A stretch of 55,157 nucleotides of DNA, taken from Clostridia bacterium. GTDB taxonomy: Bacteria; Bacillota; Clostridia; Christensenellales; Aristaeellaceae. Position numbers and translations under genes: made by a program. Under the pieces are notes generated by a model that made no database searches, was not told the DNA's origin, and was given only the letters and a program-made list of their open reading frames with translations. Shown one piece after another: positions 48,224-55,157 of this stretch. How positions within the stretch are numbered: position 1 is the first letter of the stretch; the number at the start of each line of letters is the position of its first letter. Location: contig JAFUXH010000105.1 in NCBI GenBank assembly GCA_017470945.1, positions 1 to 55,157 on the forward strand, in the 5' to 3' direction.

Positions 48224-49549
48224 TTATTTCGCTTCCACCTGCTCCGAATTGCCAAAGCCGATCAGGCTGTACACGCTGCGGGTGCTGTTGGCCGACTTGT
48301 TGATCTTTTTACCCATGAACAGCAGACAGCTGGTGCCGCCCCCATCCAGGTTCATGGCCTCGACAACGCCCTTTTCGATCATTTTGTCCGCCAGCCAGGT
48401 CAGGTACGCGCCGCCGTTATTCTGTGCGGTCATGCGCCCCTCCACACACAGAACGAAATAGTGGTAGGGGGCAATCATGCCCAGGGCCATGCGGGGCTCC
48501 TTGTAGGTGTAATACTCGGTGCGCAGCATGTATTCGCTCAGCTTTCCCTCCTGCACCAGGATGGGGCCAAAGGAAAAGGTATGTAGCGCCCCCATCTCCA
48601 GGTATTCCTGGGCGGTGTGATCCTTGCTCAGGTAGGTTTTCATGCTGCCGTCGCCAAATACCGCCAGCACGTTCAGGTTGGGGAAGGAATTATCCCGATC
48701 CCAGGTTTTTTCCACGATCACATTCTGATTGCGGATGATGATCCCCGGGGGGATAAAATTGTTCTTTTCCACGATCCGGAACCCGAAATGATCGTCGGTC
48801 ATGGCCAATACGATCTGGTTGTTCTGCGCCGTGGTGATGGGGCTCACCGCCGTATGGCCGGGGTTTTTGCCATTCACATAGGCGGCCAGGGGCGATTCGG
48901 GGCTGCACTGCACGTCGCCCTCGTACCACACCAGCTTGTTTTTTTCATCCACCCACTTCTGCAAATCGATGTGAATAGATGTGGAAATGTAGATCCAGTG
49001 CCCGTCGTCGGTATCGATGTGGATGAATTCCTCCATGCCGGCGTTTTCCGCAAGGAATCCCTCCTCCGTCAATTTGGGCAGCTTCACCTTTTTCCGGGCG
49101 CCATGGGGCGGCTCGGGGGTGGGTTTTGGCGTTTTGGTGGGTGTGGGGGTTTTGGTGGGCTTGGGCGTGGGCTTGGGGGTGGGCACCTTGGTGGGCGGCG
49201 GCACCGGCGAGGGCGACGGGGCCGTATCGGTGGGGATGGCCTTGCCGGAGAAAATCAATTCCTGCAGCGCCTCGTCGGCGACGCCCGTTTCTTCCAATCC
49301 GTTGGCGGCCTGCAATTGCTTCACCCGCTCCACCATCACAGCGTTGTATTGATCGGACACCTTTTTGTCTTTGAAATACCCCAGCCAGTACATGGCGGGT
49401 TTCAGCCGGGTCACATCCCGCCCCTCCATGCCGTATTTCAGGGTGCGGTAATCATCGGCCTGGGCAACGGCGCAAAGGCTGATGAGTAAAACGCACATCA
49501 GCCCGGCGAGAATCATTTGCGTTCCTTCACGCTTCCATTTACTTCGCAT
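48224..49549 (-). CDS. Secreted phosphodiester glycosidase with PG-binding module
   Basis: A 441-residue exported protein. Signal peptide about 1-31 (MRSKWKREGTQMILAGLMCV). Residues 35-100 are a peptidoglycan-binding-like module (LKYGMEGRDVTRLKPAMYWLGYF), then a Pro/Thr/Lys linker (105-150). The NAGPA/DUF2233-type domain is about 190-441, with LAMTDDHFGF, SFGPILV, RMALGMI, CVEGR and AMNLDGGGTS. The second such protein in the window, with a different anchor. The start at 49549 overlaps potD by 11 bases; it has no good ribosome site, so coupling is likely. An ATG at 49516 with AAGGAA is the alternative but would lose the charged n-region. Last gene of the polyamine operon transcript. Confidence 0.82.
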   Translation of the reverse strand: MRSKWKREGTQMILAGLMCVLLISLCAVAQADDYRTLKYGMEGRDVTRLKPAMYWLGYFKDKKVSDQYNAVMVERVKQLQAANGLEETGVADEALQELIFSGKAIPTDTAPSPSPVPPPTKVPTPKPTPKPTKTPTPTKTPKPTPEPPHGARKKVKLPKLTEEGFLAENAGMEEFIHIDTDDGHWIYISTSIHIDLQKWVDEKNKLVWYEGDVQCSPESPLAAYVNGKNPGHTAVSPITTAQNNQIVLAMTDDHFGFRIVEKNNFIPPGIIIRNQNVIVEKTWDRDNSFPNLNVLAVFGDGSMKTYLSKDHTAQEYLEMGALHTFSFGPILVQEGKLSEYMLRTEYYTYKEPRMALGMIAPYHYFVLCVEGRMTAQNNGGAYLTWLADKMIEKGVVEAMNLDGGGTSCLLFMGKKINKSANSTRSVYSLIGFGNSEQVEAK

Positions 49550-50585
49550 CTTTTACACGACCCCAGAACAGAGTGTATACATTCAGGTATTGATCAGGAA
49601 TATCGTGGAAGAATTCACACCGGTCGATCACTTCCTGGGGCGGATTGATGGTGGGATTCTCGGTGTACTCCTCGCCCATCAGTTCGATCGCGGCGGTATT
49701 GGGGGAGGAATACCAAATGTATTCGCAGTTCATCTGGGCAATATCCGGGCGGCACAGGAAGTTGATCAGCTTTTCCGCGTTTTCCTTGTTCCGGGCGGTA
49801 GTGGGGATCACCATGGGGTCGATCCACACGTTGCTGCCCTCCTGCGGCACGGAATAGGCCAGGTTTTCGTTCTTTTCCATGGCGTACAGGGCGTCGCCGC
49901 TCCACATCAGGGCCAGCGCGCCGTTGCCCGCCACCATTTCATCCTTGGTTTCATCCACGTAATAGGCCTTCACAATGGGCTTCTGCTCGATCAATTTATC
50001 GCTGGCAGCCTTCAATTCCAGCCGATCCCGGGTGTTCATGGAATAGCCCAGATATTTCAGGGTGATGCCCATGGTATCCCGGATGGAATCCAGCATGATG
50101 ATATCGTCGGCATACTTATCGTTCCACAGGATGCCCCAGGAATCCACCGGGTCATCCACCTTGGTGGTGTCATACAGGATGCCCACGGTGCCCCACATGA
50201 AGGGCACGCTGTATTTGTTTTCCGGGTCGTAATCCGGGTTCACCATCCAGGGTTCGATGTTGCTGAAATTGGGCACGTTGTCGAAATTGATCTCGGTGAT
50301 CAATTCCTCGCTGATCATGCGCTCCACGCAGTAATCAGAGGGAAACACCAGGTCGTACGCGCCGGGGGTCACCCGCAGGGAAATCATCATTTCCTCGTTG
50401 GTGGTGAAGAACATTTCGTTGACCTTGATGCCCGTTTCCTGCTCGAAAATCCTGAACACTTCGGGGTTCATATAATCTTCCCAATTGTACACGTTCACTT
50501 CCTCCTGGGCGGCAAACGCGCCGTTCAGGGGCAGCAGGCACAGGGCCATCACCAAAGCAGTGACCAGGGATACCATTTTTTTCAT
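49539..50585 (-). CDS. potD: Spermidine/putrescine-binding protein PotD
   Basis: A 348-residue exported solute-binding protein. Signal peptide about 1-26 (MKKMVSLVTALVMALCLLPL). It begins after cleavage with EEVNVYNWEDYMNPEVFRIFEQETGIKV, the PotD/PotF start. WGTVGILYDTTKV and MWSGDALYAMEKN are ligand-site regions. No lipobox Cys is visible, unlike most Gram-positive binding proteins. The Met at 50585 with GGAGGG upstream is chosen. Separated from potC by 66 bases that hold a hairpin. Confidence 0.94.
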   Translation of the reverse strand: MKKMVSLVTALVMALCLLPLNGAFAAQEEVNVYNWEDYMNPEVFRIFEQETGIKVNEMFFTTNEEMMISLRVTPGAYDLVFPSDYCVERMISEELITEINFDNVPNFSNIEPWMVNPDYDPENKYSVPFMWGTVGILYDTTKVDDPVDSWGILWNDKYADDIIMLDSIRDTMGITLKYLGYSMNTRDRLELKAASDKLIEQKPIVKAYYVDETKDEMVAGNGALALMWSGDALYAMEKNENLAYSVPQEGSNVWIDPMVIPTTARNKENAEKLINFLCRPDIAQMNCEYIWYSSPNTAAIELMGEEYTENPTINPPQEVIDRCEFFHDIPDQYLNVYTLFWGRVKDAK

Positions 50586-50602
50586 TGCGATTCCCTCCAA
50601 TC

Positions 50603-50635
50603 TGGATTCTTGATCCAAACGCCCGCAAGGCGTTT
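50603..50635 (-). promoter_or_regulatory. Hairpins in the potC-potD gap
   Basis: AAACGCC pairs with GGCGTTT (50617-50623 with 50629-50635) and TGGAT with ATCCA (50603-50607 with 50613-50617). On the minus strand there is no T run after them, so they may stabilise the potD message. Confidence 0.4.
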
Positions 50636-50651
50636 TTCAGCGTTGTTTTGA

Positions 50652-51422
50652 TCAGGCCTTTTCGTTGTCGGTGCGCCGGTTCACCACCAGCAGAAGCACC
50701 AGTAGCACCACAAACATCAGGGCGCTCAGGGCGTTCATGGTGGGCTTGATGCCACGGCGGGCCTGGGAATAAATGAGGGTGGACAGATTCTGCACCAGGG
50801 GCGAGGTGGTAAAGTAGCTGATGGTGAAATCATCCAGGCTCAGGGTGAAGGCCAGCATGGCGCCGGTAATGACGCCGGGCATCACCTGGGGCAGGATCAC
50901 ATGCAGCAGGGCGTAGGTGGGGGTCGCCCCCAGGTCCAGCGCCGCTTCGTAGGTATTTTTGTTCATCTGCTGCAATTTGGGCATGATCGACAGGATCACG
51001 TACGGCACGTCGAAGGTGACGTGGGCCAGCAGCATGGTCATGTAGCCCCGCTCCACCCGGGTGAAAATGAACAGCAGCATCAGGGAAATACCGGTCACGA
51101 TATCCGGCATGGTCATGGGGATGTTGTTCAGCGTCAGCATGATGGCCTGGGGCCGCTTGCGCATGGCGTGGATGCCGATGGCCGCCAGGGTGCCCAGCAC
51201 CGCGGAAATCAGCGCCGCCAGCACGGCGATGCTGACCGTGATCCACAAGGCGTGCATGATGCTGGAATCCTTGAACAGTTCCCCGTACCAGGTGAAGGAG
51301 AAGCCCTCCCACTTCGCCCGGCTTTTCCCGGCGTTGAAGGATTGCACGATCAGCACCACGATGGGCACATACAGGAAAAGGAGGATCAGGCCCAGGTAAA
51401 AACGCTTGATGATCTTGGTCAT
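50652..51422 (-). CDS. potC: Polyamine ABC transporter permease PotC
   Basis: A 256-residue membrane permease with six segments. The EAA loop is NTYEAALDLGATPTYALLHVILPQVMPGV, the ATPase contact site. The ATG overlaps the potB stop by four bases. The open frame extends far upstream, but [21 protein letters not shown] is the family start. Confidence 0.95.
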   Translation of the reverse strand: MTKIIKRFYLGLILLFLYVPIVVLIVQSFNAGKSRAKWEGFSFTWYGELFKDSSIMHALWITVSIAVLAALISAVLGTLAAIGIHAMRKRPQAIMLTLNNIPMTMPDIVTGISLMLLFIFTRVERGYMTMLLAHVTFDVPYVILSIMPKLQQMNKNTYEAALDLGATPTYALLHVILPQVMPGVITGAMLAFTLSLDDFTISYFTTSPLVQNLSTLIYSQARRGIKPTMNALSALMFVVLLVLLLVVNRRTDNEKA

Positions 51423-52438
51423 ACGATGCCGCCCCCTTCCCCTTCCGGGTCCACCTTGCGCAGCAGCCCTAGGGAGATCAGGATCAGCACCATCATGATC
51501 AGGCTCAGGGCGCTGCCCACGTTCCACTCCCGCAGGCTGGTGGACAGGAATTTGGATTCGATCAGATCGCCGAACAGCTGCACCTTGCCGCCGCCCAGCA
51601 GCCGGGAAATATAGAAGGTGGTGACCGCCGGCATGAATACCATCGTGATCCCGCTGACCACCCCGGGCACGCTGAGGGGCAAGGTGACCTTGTAAAAGGT
51701 GCGCCACTTGTCGCAGCCCAGATCCATGGCGGCCTCGCTGAGCTTGTAATCCATTTTGTTGAGCACGTTGTAGATCGGGAACACCATGAAGGGCAGGAAG
51801 TTATACACCATGCCCAGCTGTACGGCGGCGGTATTGTTCAGCAGCTTTTGCCGCCCGATGCCGATCCATTCCAGCAGGTTGTTGATCACCCCGTTATCCT
51901 CCAGCAGCGTCATCATGGCGATGGTGCGCAGCAGGAAATTCATCCACATGGGCACGATAAAGAGGATCACCAGCGTGGGGCCCAGCTTGAATTCCCTGTC
52001 GGCCATGATATGCGCCGCCGGATACCCCAGCAGCAGGCAGATCGCCGTGCACAGGAAAGCCATCCACAGGGAAAACACCAGGGTGTTGATATTGATGGTG
52101 CCCCGCTCCAGGCCCAGGTCCTCCAGCGTCAGGCCCATATCCATATACATCTGCATTTCGTCCGGGTCCATGGTTTTCCGGGCGGTATAATTGCTGTCCC
52201 AGAAATCCTTGAAATTATCCAAGGTAAAATTGCCCTGCCAATCGGTAAAGGAAAAATACGCCACCAGCAGGCAGGGGATCACCGTGAAAACCACCAGCCA
52301 CAGCACGTAGGGCGAGGCGAACAAGGGCCGCTTGAACCCCCTGTTCCGGCGGACGTAGATGATCAGCGTGGCCACGAACGCCGCCAGCCCGATCCCCATC
52401 AGCCAATAACCCCACACGGGCACCTGAAAATCGGTCAT
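51419..52438 (-). CDS. potB: Polyamine ABC transporter permease PotB
   Basis: A 339-residue permease, longer than usual. It has an extra N-terminal membrane segment (about 8-28) before the conserved first one, and an inserted loop after the second (about 80-115). The EAA loop is [28 protein letters not shown]. Met at 52438 with AGGAGGAAAA upstream, overlapping the potA stop (ATGA). Confidence 0.93.
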   Translation of the reverse strand: MTDFQVPVWGYWLMGIGLAAFVATLIIYVRRNRGFKRPLFASPYVLWLVVFTVIPCLLVAYFSFTDWQGNFTLDNFKDFWDSNYTARKTMDPDEMQMYMDMGLTLEDLGLERGTININTLVFSLWMAFLCTAICLLLGYPAAHIMADREFKLGPTLVILFIVPMWMNFLLRTIAMMTLLEDNGVINNLLEWIGIGRQKLLNNTAAVQLGMVYNFLPFMVFPIYNVLNKMDYKLSEAAMDLGCDKWRTFYKVTLPLSVPGVVSGITMVFMPAVTTFYISRLLGGGKVQLFGDLIESKFLSTSLREWNVGSALSLIMMVLILISLGLLRKVDPEGEGGGIV

Positions 52439-53493
52439 TGCGCGTTTTCCTCCTGCATGGGATGCATGATGTGAATATTGAAGGGCACCACCGCCAGGCC
52501 CACCCGGCTGCCTTCCGGCTGCATGGTGGTGGAATGCACCTTCCAAATGGAATGGCCCGCGTCGATCATCATTTCATAGTGCACGCCCTTGAACAGCACG
52601 CTCTTCACCGTACCGGTCACCTGGCCCACGTCCTCGCCCACCAGCAGGATATCCTCCGGTCGAATCACCACGTCCACCGGCTGGTCCTCGCCGAAGCCGG
52701 AGTCCACGCAGGGGAAATCGGTGCCGCAGAAGTGAACCAATTCGTCCCGGATCATGGTGCCGGAGAAAATGTTGCTTTCGCCGATGAAATCCGCCACGAA
52801 GGCGTTCTTGGGCTCGTCGTAAATGGATTTGGGCGTGCCGATCTGCAAAATGTGCCCGCCCCGCATGACCACGATGGTATCGCTCATGGTCAGGGCCTCT
52901 TCCTGATCGTGGGTCACATACAGGAAAGTGATGCCCAGCCGCTGCTGCATGGATTTGAGCTCCAATTGCATTTCCTTGCGCAGCTTCAGGTCCAGCGCGC
53001 CCAGGGGCTCATCCAGCAAAAGCACCTCCGGCTCGTTCACCAGGGATCGGGCGATGGCGATGCGCTGCTGCTGGCCGCCGGACAGGGAATCCACGCTGCG
53101 CTTGCCGTAGCCGGTCATGTTCACCAGGTCCAGCATGTAATCCACCTTGCGGGCGATCTCATCCTTGGGCAGCTTTTTCAGCTTCAGGCCGAAGGCAATG
53201 TTATCCTGCACATTCAGATGCGGGAACAGCGCGTATTTCTGGAACACCGTATTCACCCGGCGTTTGTAGGGCGGCAGGGCAGTGATATCCTGACCGTCGA
53301 ACATCACCCGGCCGGAATCCGCCATTTCAAAGCCACCGATGATGCGCAGCGTGGTGGTTTTCCCGCAGCCGGAGGGACCCAGTAAGGTCACAAATTCCTT
53401 TTTTCGTATGTACAGGTCGATATTGGATAAAACGGTCACTCCATCGTATTGCTTCGAAATATTTTCCAAACTGATCAGGCGCTGTTCTTCCAT
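52435..53493 (-). CDS. potA: Polyamine ABC transporter ATPase PotA
   Basis: A 352-residue ATPase. Walker [10 protein letters not shown], signature [15 protein letters not shown], Walker [13 protein letters not shown], switch His in VTHDQEE. The C-terminal TOBE region (about 245-352) is present. The operon order is regulator, potA, potB, potC, potD. Twenty-one bases after the regulator gene. Confidence 0.96.
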   Translation of the reverse strand: MEEQRLISLENISKQYDGVTVLSNIDLYIRKKEFVTLLGPSGCGKTTTLRIIGGFEMADSGRVMFDGQDITALPPYKRRVNTVFQKYALFPHLNVQDNIAFGLKLKKLPKDEIARKVDYMLDLVNMTGYGKRSVDSLSGGQQQRIAIARSLVNEPEVLLLDEPLGALDLKLRKEMQLELKSMQQRLGITFLYVTHDQEEALTMSDTIVVMRGGHILQIGTPKSIYDEPKNAFVADFIGESNIFSGTMIRDELVHFCGTDFPCVDSGFGEDQPVDVVIRPEDILLVGEDVGQVTGTVKSVLFKGVHYEMMIDAGHSIWKVHSTTMQPEGSRVGLAVVPFNIHIMHPMQEENAQ

Positions 53494-53514
53494 GGCCGCG
53501 ATCCTCCCGTATCA

Positions 53515-54057
53515 TCAGAAATTTGGCGGCGTGGAAACCCACACGAACCGGGCCTCCCGCTTGCCGTCGTTGCAGATCCAATGGGCCTCCTTGGGGTGCA
53601 GGCAGAAGCTTTCCCCCGTCCGCACCCGGTGCCGCTTGCCGCCCAGGTGCAGCGTCACCGTGCCCTGCAGCACGTAGCCGAATTCCTCCCCCTCGTGGGG
53701 CGGCATATCCTGGGTGCGGCCCCCTTCGCCCAATTCCACCAGAATGGGCTCCATACGGTTCTTCTGGGCGTCCGGCACCAGCCAGGTGATGCTGCCCCGC
53801 AGCGTTTCCTCGTCCTCCTTGACGAACATATCGCTTTGGGAAAACACCGTTTTTTCGTCGCCCCTCTCCGAAAAAAACTCGGTCAAATTGCTGCCCAGGG
53901 CCTCCAGCATATCGGTCAGCGTGGCGATGGAGGGCGACGCCAGGTTCCTTTCCACCTGGGAAATGAAGCCCTTGCTCAATTCGCACCGATCGGCCATTTC
54001 CTCCTGGGTCAAATTGCGCTGCAGCCGCAGCTTGCGCAGCTTATCGCCGATATCCAA
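53515..54057 (-). CDS. XRE-cupin transcription regulator (PuuR-like)
   Basis: A 180-residue regulator. Helix-turn-helix about 5-60 (LRLQRNLTQEEMADRCELSKGFISQVERN). The C-terminal cupin is about 105-178 (PHEGEEFGYVLQGTVTLHLGG and LHPKEAHWICNDG). This domain pair directly before potABCD is the usual polyamine-responsive regulator in Clostridia. An inverted repeat just downstream of its promoter is a likely operator, so it probably represses its own operon. Ligand is assumed to be a polyamine. Confidence 0.9.
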   Translation of the reverse strand: MDIGDKLRKLRLQRNLTQEEMADRCELSKGFISQVERNLASPSIATLTDMLEALGSNLTEFFSERGDEKTVFSQSDMFVKEDEETLRGSITWLVPDAQKNRMEPILVELGEGGRTQDMPPHEGEEFGYVLQGTVTLHLGGKRHRVRTGESFCLHPKEAHWICNDGKREARFVWVSTPPNF

Positions 54058-54116
54058 TCCGTCTCCCCCTCCCGCTCGTGCTGTTTACTTTTACTAAACC
54101 TTCGATGCCATTCGGA

Positions 54117-54135
54117 AGTTTAGAATCACTAAACT
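54117..54135 (-). promoter_or_regulatory. Inverted-repeat operator of the polyamine operon
   Basis: AGTTTAG and CTAAACT are perfect inverted copies separated by AATCA. A third half-site CTAAAC lies at 54094-54099. The site is about 10-25 bases after the expected transcription start, a position for blocking elongation or initiation. Confidence 0.65.
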
Positions 54136-54149
54136 TTCAAACAGGAAAC

Positions 54150-54178
54150 ATTAAACCACAGTAAGGCCGTGTTGTCAA
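54150..54178 (-). promoter_or_regulatory. Promoter of the regulator-potABCD operon
   Basis: On the minus strand perfect TTGACA (54178-54173), 17 bases, TTTAAT (54155-54150). Confidence 0.75.
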
Positions 54179-54257
54179 TAGATTTTCTAAATTCTTTCGA
54201 CAAAAATCCACGAAAATTTTCCGTCTCTTTTTCGTGGGGTTTCCACAGAAAAAACGC

Positions 54258-54295
54258 AAAAAAATCCTCCGCGGCAGCGCGCGCTTCCGCGGGGG
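54258..54295 (-). terminator. Terminator of the SH3 gene at the window end
   Basis: On the minus strand CCCCCGCGG pairs with CCGCGGAGG (one wobble), then TTTTTTT. A second perfect hairpin (GACGGGCC/GGCCCGTC, 54310-54333) precedes it. Confidence 0.8.
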
Positions 54296-54338
54296 ACGAT
54301 TTGAGGGGCGACGGGCCCCGTATCCGGCCCGTCCTTTT

Positions 54339-55157
54339 TTACGGCTTCGGGATCAGATAACTGGTGATGATATAGCCCGTCAATTTCTTATATTTCACCT
54401 TGGTGTAGGTTTTCCCCCACTCCAGCACGGTGACCGTGGTGCCGCTGGGGATCTGGGCGATCACGTTTTTATTGTTCATGCTGCCGATGCTGGAGCGCAA
54501 ATTCACGTACGAGCCGTTCTTCTGGTACGTCTTGGCCTTCATGGGCAAGGGCGTAGCCGTTGGCTTCTTGGTGGGCTTCGGCGTGGGGGTAGGCGTCGGC
54601 TTGGGGGTCTTTTCCGGTTTTGGGGTTTTGTCCGGCTTCTCGCTGGGCTTCTCGTCCGGCTTTTCGCTGGGCTTGGGCTTGGGCGTCTTTTCCGGTTCTT
54701 CCGTGGGCTTCTTGGTGGGTTTCTTGGTGGGCTCGTCATCCTCGTCGTCATACGCGGGAATCAGATATTTGCTCATCATATACCCGGTCACCCCGGCCAC
54801 TTTGACCTGGGACCAGCCGTTGCCCACGCTGCGGGCCTTCACCAGCGTGCCATTGGGATACAACCCCAGAGATCGCGCCAGGGTGGTGGGCGCTTCCCGC
54901 AGGTGCAGCTTGCCCGAGTTGCCGGTCCACACCTGCATATCCTGGTATTTTCCGCCGGGCTTGGGCGTGGGGGTAGGCGTCGGGTCTTTCCCGTTATCCC
55001 TGACCAGGAATTTCCGCATCATATAGCCGTACAGGCCGTTGACCTTGACCAGCACCCAGCCGTTGCCCAGATCGATGCCCTTCACCTTAGTGCCGTTGGG
55101 GAACAGGCCCAGGGAGGGCGCCCTGGTGGAGGCGCTTTCCCGCAGGTGCAGCTTGCC
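54339..55157 (-). CDS. SH3 repeat protein, 3' part only
   Basis: The frame is open to the window edge, so the N-terminus is missing; 272 codons are visible. Three SH3-like modules can be seen: one entering at the edge (KLHLRESASTRAPSLGLFPN) and ending YGYMMRKFLV, a near copy (KLHLREAPTTLARSLGLYPN to YMMSKYLIP), and a C-terminal one (YVNLRSSIGSMNNKNVIAQIPSG to YIITSYLIPKP). Between the last two is a 70-residue low-complexity linker of Lys, Pro, Glu, Ser and Thr. Likely a secreted or wall-bound binding protein like that at 18398. Confidence 0.8.
   Translation of the reverse strand, partial: GKLHLRESASTRAPSLGLFPNGTKVKGIDLGNGWVLVKVNGLYGYMMRKFLVRDNGKDPTPTPTPKPGGKYQDMQVWTGNSGKLHLREAPTTLARSLGLYPNGTLVKARSVGNGWSQVKVAGVTGYMMSKYLIPAYDDEDDEPTKKPTKKPTEEPEKTPKPKPSEKPDEKPSEKPDKTPKPEKTPKPTPTPTPKPTKKPTATPLPMKAKTYQKNGSYVNLRSSIGSMNNKNVIAQIPSGTTVTVLEWGKTYTKVKYKKLTGYIITSYLIPKP

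Noticed and set aside
54540-54770. Regular repeats suggesting a CRISPR-like or satellite array
   Set aside because: They encode the Lys-Pro-Glu-Ser linker of the SH3 protein; units are short, in frame and without unique spacers. No CRISPR array was found in the window.

Overview
The window reads as a chromosomal segment of a GC-rich member of the Clostridia. The markers are low-GC-Firmicutes-style operons (tig-clpP-clpX, yerC-pcrA-ligA, nadK-argR-recN, asd-dapA-dapB), a T-box leader in front of thrS, strong AGGAGG ribosome sites, frequent TTG and GTG starts, and many secreted SH3, G5 and peptidoglycan-binding proteins joined by Thr-Pro-Lys linkers. Those linkers together with high GC suggest a gut lineage near Christensenellales; that placement is inference from style, not from a marker-gene tree.

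Layout. Bases 1-535 hold the end of a G5-domain surface protein. 792-2873 is an EF-G-like GTPase. 3030-4897 holds two paralogous membrane-anchored coiled-coil proteins. 4898-6400 is an AT-rich patch with two small cassette-like genes, a possible gene remnant and a dispersed repeat. On the minus strand follow clpX, clpP and tig (6404-9745); an operon of esterase, HAD phosphatase, pseudouridine synthase and an unknown gene (9920-13550); ligA, pcrA and yerC (13662-18255); and a large SH3/peptidoglycan-binding protein (18398-20731). On the plus strand lie a class 3 lipase, a Na/Pi cotransporter, then a cell-surface cassette of phosphodiester glycosidase, small membrane protein, beta-helix carbohydrate-binding protein, VTC polyphosphate polymerase and DUF4956 membrane protein (24360-28782), and a GT-C-type membrane protein. 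The minus-strand block 30461-32380 is a redox module: rhodanese-thioredoxin, a 53-residue CXXC protein and a polyferredoxin membrane protein. The plus strand continues with an L,D-transpeptidase, a ferredoxin, an acetyltransferase-like gene with its DUF6320 partner, the lysine/diaminopimelate genes, thrS under a T-box, and an orphan ZnuA-type lipoprotein. nadK-argR-recN (minus) and tsaC (plus) are divergent. The end holds a complete polyamine transport operon (regulator, potA, potB, potC, potD) followed by a second phosphodiester glycosidase, and the start of another SH3 protein.

How it works together. Most of the window is housekeeping: protein quality control, DNA repair and replication, NADP and lysine/peptidoglycan precursor supply, tRNA charging and modification. 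The accessory theme is the cell envelope: SH3, G5 and PG-binding anchors, an L,D-transpeptidase, two phosphodiester glycosidases and a polyphosphate/carbohydrate cassette.

The least explained parts are a chain of hairpins bounded by an exact 23-bp direct repeat between thrS and the ZnuA gene (41926-42248), the AT-rich two-gene cassette at 5425-6023, and the surface cassette at 24360-28782. No rRNA, tRNA, CRISPR array, integrase or complete insertion sequence was seen.
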